Below are positions 1 through 4,513 of a stretch of 5,417 bases of DNA, in pieces; position 1 is the first letter of the stretch; every line of letters starts with the position of its first letter. The stretch spans positions 1-5,417 of the forward strand of contig MGMT01000039.1 in the NCBI GenBank assembly GCA_001796525.1, given 5' to 3'. The stretch comes from Chloroflexi bacterium RBG_13_51_52. GTDB lineage: Bacteria; Chloroflexota; Dehalococcoidia; Dehalococcoidales; RBG-16-60-22. The notes under the pieces are model-generated. The model was not told where the DNA came from. It worked only from the letters and a program-made list of their open reading frames with translations, and searched no databases. The position numbers and the translations under genes are program-made.

Positions 1-1
1 T

Positions 2-379
2 GGCGTTGACAACGGCTCCGGCTTCGCCGATAACACCAATGAAGTATCTGGTGTATCTGTAGTCTACATCTCCAATGGTGCCTATGACCAGCAGGTAAAA
101 TCGGATGCAACTTGGGACGGTGCTTCATTCACCGCTGACTTTGATGACAGTGGTGCCTGTGCCGTTGCCCAGGAGTTCTCTTTAATGGCTTATATCTCGG
201 ATACGTTCGGGTCTGCGGTACAGGTTGATTTGGCCGGTGTCAGCATCGACGCTACCGGCACGATAACCGATGAAACCGGTAATACCGTAGCTACCAATAC
301 CCTGTGGCTGAGAATAGCAGTGACTTTCAGCAATGATACATATAGTGGTAATATAATATATATAATTACTGATAATTAG
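2..379 (+). CDS. C-terminal part of a probable secreted beta-rich surface protein (5' end outside window)
   Basis: The reading frame is open from the left edge to a TAG stop at 377-379, giving 125 visible residues. An ATG at 185 is internal and should not be taken as the start, because coding-like sequence continues upstream of it in frame (for example NEVSGVSVVYISNGAYDQQV). The protein is rich in Thr, Asp, Gly, Asn and Val with alternating hydrophobic residues, as in extracellular beta-sandwich or Ig-like proteins. It ends TYSGNIIYIITDN, a beta strand that closes the domain directly at the C-terminus. There is no transmembrane helix, LPXTG motif or basic tail, so this protein is not self-anchored at its C-terminus. 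It lies 23 bases upstream of an anchored surface protein with a strong ribosome site, suggesting co-transcription and perhaps a partnership. The N-terminal part, including any signal peptide, is not visible, and I do not recognise a named family. Coding status is well supported; function is inferred from composition and context. Confidence 0.8.
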   Translation, partial: GVDNGSGFADNTNEVSGVSVVYISNGAYDQQVKSDATWDGASFTADFDDSGACAVAQEFSLMAYISDTFGSAVQVDLAGVSIDATGTITDETGNTVATNTLWLRIAVTFSNDTYSGNIIYIITDN

Positions 380-402
380 TTCAGCTAACAGGAGGTGGCT
401 AT

Positions 403-1593
403 ATGGCCACAAACTTAAAGAACGCAATCTGCCTTGGGTGTTTGCTGGCGCTGTTCGGCACCGTTACCTGGACAGCGCCTGTGCAAGCCCAAGGCGGGTT
501 TGCCATGTCCGGTAGTTTCAACGCGCAACAGTTGGAATTACCTCAAGGAACAAATCTCCGCACTCCTGATATTTACGTTGTCATTTTCAATAATTCCTCC
601 GAAGACCTCAACGTAAAAATGACAACCAGCGCTCCCTTCGGGGTAACAATCGTATTACCGGAATACGATTTTCCTTTAGCAGCCAACTCGCAAAGAAAGC
701 TGGAAGTTGGCATCGACGTCGGAATTGAAGCGGCGCCGGGTGCTTATAAGATAGGCATTACCGCCCAGCCCTACAAGCTGGGAACCCAAGGCATTCAGAT
801 AGTTGGAGCTGCGGGACAGGAAGCGGACCTCACTATCACCGGAGAATCGAGCGTTTTAGATATTGCCACGGTCAGTCCGGATGGGGCGCCCGTAACGGCG
901 ATGATAATCCTCTTCCGCGACTACGAACAGAGTGATTTTGAGATTGCGCGCGTGGATAACGGCATTCTCAACCTTACTGTATCGCCTGGCAGATACACAG
1001 CGCGTGCCTATATCGCCGGTAGTAAACTGGCGGAGGAAAGCTTTACGGTTGCCGCTGATGAACAAAAAACGCTAAGCCTGACGGTAAAAACCGTCTATTT
1101 TGAAGGCTTTGAAATAGTGCCCAATTACCAGAGAGACACTAATAAACTTGTTATGGTGCAGGTTGTCTCTACATTAAATAACCTGCTGGACGCCTTCACC
1201 GAAGTTAAAGTCAATCTGCTTGTAAGTAGGGATACTCAACAGGAAAGTATAACCATCATCAATCTAAGCCGTCTGGAACAAGGCAAGATTGAACTGAAGA
1301 ATAACTACATACCCGCCGATGGCTGGCAGCAGGGTGTTTACACCTTCACGCTGCAGCTTGAAGTCGGTGGAAATATATACACAGCCTCGCAAGCAAAAGG
1401 ATTGAAAATAGATGAAACGGGGATAGCTGGCCAAATTGGCGAAACAGATGCTACCGTTAGTGAGTCTACAGCGCCTACGTCACCTGCGGATGCCGGTAGT
1501 TCGACGACGACCTGGGTAATCATCGCATGTGTCGTAGTAGTAGGTATATTGATTGCTATAACAGTTATCGTACTTGCCAGACGGCGAAAATAA
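403..1593 (+). CDS. Membrane-anchored surface protein with NEW3/WxLIP-like beta-sandwich ectodomain
   Basis: This 396-residue protein starts at an ATG preceded by AGGAGG at 390-395, seven bases upstream. Residues 1-29 form a signal peptide with a hydrophobic core and a VQA/Q cleavage site. Residues about 31-145 resemble a NEW3/DUF916-type beta sandwich: an early LPQGT, a YVVIFNNSSEDLNVKM strand pair and a later PGAYKIGITAQ strand. Residues about 147-230 look like a carboxypeptidase-regulatory or PEGA-like module (VSPGRYTARAYIAG). Residues about 231-336 form a third beta domain. A Thr/Ser/Ala-rich linker (337-370) leads to one transmembrane helix (371-392) and the cytoplasmic tail RRRK. The ectodomain should therefore sit outside the membrane with the tail inside. 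Length and topology match WxLIP proteins of Firmicutes, but I see no clear DUF916 signature, so the kinship is an inference. It lies between two other surface genes in the same direction. Its likely role is in adhesion, matrix binding or anchoring the upstream protein; no catalytic motif is visible. Confidence 0.9.
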   Translation: MATNLKNAICLGCLLALFGTVTWTAPVQAQGGFAMSGSFNAQQLELPQGTNLRTPDIYVVIFNNSSEDLNVKMTTSAPFGVTIVLPEYDFPLAANSQRKLEVGIDVGIEAAPGAYKIGITAQPYKLGTQGIQIVGAAGQEADLTITGESSVLDIATVSPDGAPVTAMIILFRDYEQSDFEIARVDNGILNLTVSPGRYTARAYIAGSKLAEESFTVAADEQKTLSLTVKTVYFEGFEIVPNYQRDTNKLVMVQVVSTLNNLLDAFTEVKVNLLVSRDTQQESITIINLSRLEQGKIELKNNYIPADGWQQGVYTFTLQLEVGGNIYTASQAKGLKIDETGIAGQIGETDATVSESTAPTSPADAGSSTTTWVIIACVVVVGILIAITVIVLARRRK

Positions 1594-1640
1594 TGACTTG
1601 CTCCGGGTAGCAGCCAATAATAACAGCTGGCAACGTAGCG

Positions 1641-3086
1641 ATGAAAATTTTTTTCTTATTATGCTTGGCAGTTATCTGTCAGCTAATATCGGGGCTGCCG
1701 GTCTATGCTGACGGATCGGTGGGGGGCAGCTTTCAAGTAGGCGATGATACCATCCCCGCGCCAGATATCACCCCACCGACTACGGTAAGTACTCTATCGG
1801 TGGTTGGTGTCGCTCCGTATTCAATAAAGCTTAAATGGATTGCACCGGGAGATAATGGTAATATCGGGACCGCTACGCGTTACGATATCCGGTTCTCTTT
1901 GTCACCTATAACCAATGAAGCGGAGTGGGCTGACAGCAACCTGGTATACGCAGTTTCCAAACCCAAAGCGCCCGGCACAACTGAACTTTTCACCGTAAAC
2001 GGGCTCTTGCCTCTAACAACATATTACTTAGCCCTGAAAACGGCTGATGAAGTATTCAATTGGTCGGGGATTTCCAATTGCGTCAAGGCAACAACTTCTG
2101 TGGCATATGTGGAATGGGAGGAAGACGATGAAGATGAGCAGATCGACGATGACATTATCCCGACACCGATACCGGACGATACCCCGATCTATTTTGACAT
2201 TAAGGGAAAGAAGGGCGTTGTTTACTTAAATCTTCAGGCTGATGGCTCTCTAGCCCAGACATGGATAATAACGCTGGATAACGGACTGCTTGAAATGGTT
2301 CTGCCAAAAGGAACTATATTTCTGGACAATGCCGGCGATCCGATCAGCGTGATTGTTTTAAAGTGTGTCGAACCGTTCGGAGAGGCTCCGGCGGGTTTTG
2401 AGTTCGACTCGATTTATGAATTCCAGCCGACTTGTACTATCAAGCCTCCTGTCTCGATTAAAATGCGCTATAATCGTGAATATTTAAATGAAGGCGTAAA
2501 TGAAGCGGATATATACATTGCTAATTACAGTCAGAGCCAGGTCAGATGGGTACCGTTGCCGAGTGTGTTTGATATCGATAATCAAGCCGTCAGCACAAAT
2601 TTAAACCACTTCTCTCTATTTTGTTTATTAGTGCCCAAATCTGAGATTACGCCTTTGCCTTTAGATGATACGATATCTCATTTGAACGTAACAAATCTGA
2701 CATTGAGTTCAAATATAATTGCACAGGGAGAGAATCTGATTGTCAACGTAGATATAGTTAATGATAGTGATATAGCCGGCGACTTTTATTTGCCCATTTA
2801 CGTCAACGGAGTAATCCTGGACAGCAAGACTATCAGACTCGAAGCCAGACAGGTAAAGTCTGAAACGTTTACTATAGTACTGGATGAAGAAGGCACACAG
2901 GCAATCGGCGTGGGTTCGATGTCCACATCGGTTACCGTTAAAAAATCAGAAGCATCGGCAATATCCGACTATCTGTGGTTGCGTATCCCCTTGTCAGTGT
3001 TAATTATAGCCGGTCTGGTCATAATACTTGTGATTAATAATAAAAGACGCCGTAAGAAAGATAAAACTTTACCACAGCGCTTCTAG
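1641..3086 (+). CDS. Fibronectin type III-like, ZU5-like and CARDB-like membrane-anchored surface protein
   Basis: This is a 481-residue exported protein. Residues 1-23 are a signal peptide (core FFLLCLAVI, cleavage VYA/D). Residues about 42-152 are fibronectin type III-like: DITPPTTVSTL at the entry, SIKLKWIAPGDNG, the YDIRFS strand and the NGLLPLTTYYLALKTADE block typical of the fold. A very acidic stretch (WEEDDEDEQIDDD, about 157-169) and a Pro/Asp linker follow. Residues about 181-332 resemble the ZU5-like module of many exported proteins, with VLPKGTIF, IKMRYNREYL, a W before PLPS, and a closing NHFSLF (His323). Residues about 346-440 look like a CARDB/NEW3 domain. A transmembrane helix (447-465) and the basic tail KRRRKKDK close the protein. 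ATG 1641 is the first start after an in-frame TAG and directly begins the signal peptide, but I see no good Shine-Dalgarno before it, so translation may depend on coupling to the gene ending 47 bases upstream. It is probably a surface adhesin or scaffold, with no enzymatic motif visible. Confidence 0.9.
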   Translation: MKIFFLLCLAVICQLISGLPVYADGSVGGSFQVGDDTIPAPDITPPTTVSTLSVVGVAPYSIKLKWIAPGDNGNIGTATRYDIRFSLSPITNEAEWADSNLVYAVSKPKAPGTTELFTVNGLLPLTTYYLALKTADEVFNWSGISNCVKATTSVAYVEWEEDDEDEQIDDDIIPTPIPDDTPIYFDIKGKKGVVYLNLQADGSLAQTWIITLDNGLLEMVLPKGTIFLDNAGDPISVIVLKCVEPFGEAPAGFEFDSIYEFQPTCTIKPPVSIKMRYNREYLNEGVNEADIYIANYSQSQVRWVPLPSVFDIDNQAVSTNLNHFSLFCLLVPKSEITPLPLDDTISHLNVTNLTLSSNIIAQGENLIVNVDIVNDSDIAGDFYLPIYVNGVILDSKTIRLEARQVKSETFTIVLDEEGTQAIGVGSMSTSVTVKKSEASAISDYLWLRIPLSVLIIAGLVIILVINNKRRRKKDKTLPQRF

Positions 3087-3178
3087 TCTCGCTTTAAAGT
3101 CGGAAGCAGATAATCATACTACGCTAACTCGAAGATATATTGCTTCTTTTCAAAAAGAAATCAGGAACACTTTGGAGG

Positions 3179-3252
3179 TGGCTGGCGAGCCAGGATTCGA
3201 ACCTGGGCTAAAGGATCCAAAGTCCTCTGTGCTACCACTACACAACTCGCCA
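3179..3252 (-). tRNA. tRNA-Gln (anticodon UUG), CCA encoded
   Basis: The minus strand folds into a complete cloverleaf. The acceptor stem TGGCGAG pairs perfectly with CTCGCCA. The D arm is GTG/CAC with a TAGTGGTAG loop. The anticodon stem GAGGA/TCCTT includes one G-U pair. The anticodon loop is CTTTGGA, with anticodon TTG at plus positions 3218-3220. The T arm is CCAGG/CCTGG around TTCGAAT. The variable loop has four bases. The discriminator base is G and is followed directly by encoded CCA (plus 3179-3181). The U1-A72 pair and G73 are known identity features of bacterial glutamine tRNAs, which supports the assignment. It stands alone, convergent with the surface-protein cassette that ends 92 bases away. 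Confidence 0.97.
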
Positions 3253-3267
3253 GTGATTACTCGTAAG

Positions 3268-3296
3268 ATTATATCATTTAGCCGTGAATGGGGCAA
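3268..3296 (-). promoter_or_regulatory. Extended -10 promoter of the tRNA-Gln gene
   Basis: On the minus strand a perfect TATAAT (plus 3268-3273) is preceded by TG one base upstream, making an extended -10 element. A TTGCCC box (plus 3291-3296, four of six matches to TTGACA) lies exactly 17 bases further upstream. The predicted transcription start, near 3261, leaves a leader of about nine bases before the mature 5' end at 3252, an ordinary arrangement for a single tRNA gene. Confidence 0.75.
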
Positions 3297-3363
3297 TGTA
3301 ATATTGCTGCCTTCTACTTAAACCAGTGGTATTCCGAATATCTGTTGACTATATATCAATCAA

Positions 3364-3409
3364 AATGCCCCGCTACCATCGTGATAAATGATGGTAAAAG
3401 CAGGGCATT
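3364..3409 (-). terminator. Two-part hairpin terminator of the 108-residue protein gene
   Basis: An outer stem AATGCCC (3364-3370)/GGGCATT (3403-3409) continues through one C/A mismatch and two further pairs (3372-3373 with 3400-3401). A perfect inner stem follows, TACCATC (3374-3380)/GATGGTA (3390-3396), with a nine-base loop; three unpaired A residues (3397-3399) form a bulge. On the minus strand the hairpin runs into TTTT (plus 3362-3365), as expected of an intrinsic terminator. It lies about 33 bases beyond the stop codon at 3442. It also insulates this gene from the tRNA-Gln promoter downstream. The other face has a weaker AT-rich flank, so bidirectional action is possible but unproven. 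Confidence 0.8.
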
Positions 3410-3441
3410 ATTCTATTATTGTAGAGGACTGGCGCTGACTC

Positions 3442-3768
3442 CTACTTTTTCTTGGATGTAGTGGTTTCTTTTCCGTACATGGCTTCAATCCGGGCTTTCC
3501 ACTTGCGGGCTCGATCGGCCATGAAACGGCGTGTCGGCTGTACTTCGGTGCTTACCAGCATAGAGTTTATGTTCATCCATGGGACAAAGAGACTCTCGGT
3601 GTAACCGCCCATCATATCCAGTTTGTCGTCCCAGTGTACCAGGTTGAGCAATATTCCATACTCGTCGGTAGCCTCCACAATGCCTATGTAGCAGTCTTCC
3701 GGGGCGGTCTCCGGCAAAAGGTGGACCGCCACGCAATAGCCGGGTTGTATCGCCGGTGGTTTAGCCAT
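3442..3768 (-). CDS. Conserved-looking small protein, possible Sm/SH3-like barrel (function unknown)
   Basis: This gene encodes 108 residues starting at an ATG (plus 3766-3768) with GGAGG (3775-3779) six bases upstream. I do not recognise a named family. The body (about 9-75) reads as a small beta barrel: GYCVAVHLL, then CYIGIVEATDEYGILLNLVHW, an acidic loop (DDKLDMMGGYTES), and a closing strand LFVPWMNINSMLVST. The pattern of a strand, a YxGxV strand, a D-x-x-G turn, a strand and a final exposed strand resembles Sm-like or SH3-like barrels, which bind RNA or proteins; this is inference from pattern only. A basic helix follows (about 79-97: RRFMADRARKWKARIEAMYG) with a KETTTSKKK tail, compatible with nucleic-acid contact. 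There is no signal peptide or transmembrane helix, so it should be cytoplasmic. It has its own promoter and terminator and is therefore a single-gene unit. Confidence 0.88.
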   Translation of the reverse strand: MAKPPAIQPGYCVAVHLLPETAPEDCYIGIVEATDEYGILLNLVHWDDKLDMMGGYTESLFVPWMNINSMLVSTEVQPTRRFMADRARKWKARIEAMYGKETTTSKKK

Positions 3769-3801
3769 AATATTCCTCCGTTAACATGGATAGTAGTCCT
3801 T

Positions 3802-3830
3802 ATTTAATAATTATTCGTCTTTATTGTCAA
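3802..3830 (-). promoter_or_regulatory. Sigma-70-type promoter of the 108-residue protein gene
   Basis: The minus strand has a perfect -35 box TTGACA (plus 3825-3830), a 17-base spacer and TTAAAT (plus 3802-3807; four of six matches to TATAAT). Initiation near 3795 would give a leader of about 27 bases containing the GGAGG ribosome site before the ATG ending at 3768. A small dyad (3834-3855) lies just upstream of the -35 box. Confidence 0.7.
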
Positions 3831-3833
3831 TAG

Positions 3834-3855
3834 CGGCAGGCCTCTTTCACTGCCG
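3834..3855. repeat. Dyad CGGCAG/CTGCCG next to the -35 box
   Basis: CGGCAG (3834-3839) and CTGCCG (3850-3855) form a perfect six-base inverted repeat with a ten-base loop. It begins four bases upstream (minus strand) of the TTGACA box of the 108-residue gene. There is no T tract on either side, so it is not a typical terminator. It may be an operator or a chance GC-rich dyad. Confidence 0.35.
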
Positions 3856-3861
3856 GCCCGG

Positions 3862-3997
3862 TAGATAATTATGTTTCTCATATATTTCTTTATGAAATAT
3901 TAACCATACGTTTATCCCGTGTTTATAGTTTTTATCCGGCATTTTATATCCGGCTGCTACGCTGAAAGAGGATGAAATAAAGACCGTCAGGATATTA
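3862..3997. other. AT-rich non-coding stretch with short direct repeats
   Basis: I find no convincing gene here. TTTATCC occurs at 3911-3917 and 3931-3937, twenty bases apart, and TATCCGGC occurs at 3933-3940 and 3947-3954. ATATTAACC occurs at 3897-3905 and again at 3992-4000. TGAAAGAGG (3963-3971) is repeated inverted at 3841-3849. Most of these could be chance in AT-rich DNA. The cluster at 3911-3954 is the least likely to be. The stretch lies between the minus promoter of the 108-residue gene and the possible plus-strand small gene at 4040, so it should hold the latter's promoter, but I see only weak -35/-10 candidates (TTCTCA, 17 bases, TATTAA around 3874-3902). Confidence 0.4.
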
Positions 3998-4018
3998 ACC
4001 GCACCCCGGCGGTGTGGT
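3998..4018 (+). promoter_or_regulatory. Hairpin in the leader of the small basic ORF
   Basis: ACCGCACC (3998-4005) pairs with GGTGTGGT (4011-4018), eight pairs including one G-U, around the loop CCGGC. It is not followed by a T run, so it is not an intrinsic terminator. It lies 21 bases before the ATG at 4040 and just upstream of the AGGGG ribosome site, so it could stabilise the leader or regulate translation of the 39-residue ORF. No known riboswitch or leader family is recognised. Confidence 0.4.
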
Positions 4019-4039
4019 ACTTAAAAGAAAAGGGGAAAA

Positions 4040-4159
4040 ATGCAGAACTTCGTACTCTCGGGAAAGGCAAAAACGGTTTTCCGGATTATCGAGCTGAAAG
4101 CAAAGCAGGAAGTAGCAACTAGGCGCGATAAAAGGTTGGGGTCCGATAAAAAGAAATAA
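4040..4159 (+). CDS. Possible small basic protein, 39 residues
   Basis: An ATG at 4040 is preceded by AGGGG (4031-4035), four to five bases away, a usable if slightly close Shine-Dalgarno. It opens a 39-codon frame ending in TAA. The product begins MQNFVLSGKAKTVFRIIELK, predicted to be an amphipathic helix (KTVFRIIELKAKQEVATRR), and ends in a lysine tail (GSDKKK). It is strongly basic and has no signal peptide or cysteine. Codon choice is mixed and looks like the neighbouring genes rather than like random AT-rich DNA. It converges with the zinc-ribbon gene, whose stop codon lies ten bases beyond. I recognise no family. It could be a nucleic-acid or ribosome-associated small protein, but a chance ORF within a non-coding RNA or spacer is a real alternative. 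Confidence 0.5.
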   Translation: MQNFVLSGKAKTVFRIIELKAKQEVATRRDKRLGSDKKK

Positions 4160-4169
4160 GAAATCCCGG

Positions 4170-4394
4170 TTATTCAGACAGGTCGTTCCTGAACTTTGAT
4201 TTCAGTTCATTTATCTCCTGCAGTTGCTTAAATTCCTCTTCGGTTATCGGTTCACAGTACATCAGTACATTGTTTGCTATCTTTAACTTAAAAAGACCGC
4301 GGCAACTCCAGCACCGGCGCGGGCCCTCGTAGCTGTTATTGACGAAAGAAAATTTACTTTCGGCGCCGCACTGGGGACATTTCATACTAAACAT
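4170..4394 (-). CDS. Small zinc-ribbon protein
   Basis: This 74-residue protein has two CxxC knuckles, CPQC (6-9) and CWSC (28-31), separated by 18 residues with a FSFVNNSYEGPRR stretch between them. This is the layout of a single treble-clef or rubredoxin-like zinc ribbon, which probably binds one zinc ion. After the ribbon a beta segment (LFKLKIANNVLMYCEP) leads into a charged helix (TEEEFKQLQEINELKSKFRNDL, about 51-72) that could be a short coiled coil for dimerisation. A third cysteine in the tail (MYC) is not part of the ribbon. It has no membrane segment. ATG 4394 (plus 4392-4394) is preceded by AAGGG about ten bases upstream and by an in-frame TGA; an ATG three codons in is the alternative start and would begin MKCPQC. 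A dedicated promoter lies upstream. The specific role (RNA or DNA binding, or protein contact) cannot be read from the sequence. Confidence 0.85.
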   Translation of the reverse strand: MFSMKCPQCGAESKFSFVNNSYEGPRRCWSCRGLFKLKIANNVLMYCEPITEEEFKQLQEINELKSKFRNDLSE

Positions 4395-4457
4395 GTCTCA
4401 TCAACCCTTTTCCGTCTTGCGATGTATTTTAGCCTGCCCTTCGCCTCGTTGAGACTG

Positions 4458-4486
4458 ATTATACCATTTTTGAATTGTCCTAACAA
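4458..4486 (-). promoter_or_regulatory. Sigma-70-type promoter of the zinc-ribbon gene, with a dyad over its -35 box
   Basis: The minus strand shows a perfect TATAAT (plus 4458-4463), a 17-base spacer and TTGTTA (plus 4481-4486; four of six matches to TTGACA). Transcription starting near 4451 would give a leader of about 57 bases. An inverted repeat AATTGT (4473-4478)/ACAATT (4483-4488) around CCTA covers the -35 box and could be a repressor operator. The promoter lies between the stop of the transporter gene (4514) and the zinc-ribbon start, so the latter can be expressed independently. Confidence 0.75.
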
Positions 4487-4513
4487 TTTTTCTGAAATAT
4501 CTTTTTCATGCTT

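Noticed and set aside
185..379. Stand-alone 64-residue gene starting at ATG 185
   Set aside because: The frame stays open and coding-like to the left edge, so this ATG is internal to a longer surface-protein gene.
1..379. True WxL domain in the first protein
   Set aside because: The terminal strand is reminiscent (YSGNIIYIITDN), but no W-x-L motif is present in the visible part, so only a loose resemblance is claimed.
182..427. 81-residue minus-strand ORF across the first two surface genes
   Set aside because: It overlaps coding sequence of two plus-strand genes and the strong ribosome site between them; no sign of a real protein.
856..1065. 69-residue minus-strand ORF within the second surface gene
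   Set aside because: Antisense shadow of a well-supported coding region.
3179..3252. tRNA gene as an integration site of a mobile element
   Set aside because: No integrase, no repeated copy of the tRNA 3' end and no abrupt compositional shift are visible in the window.
3364..3409. Hairpin as a CRISPR repeat, transposon end or attachment site
   Set aside because: It is a single copy, ends in a T tract on the minus strand and sits just after a stop codon, which fits a terminator.
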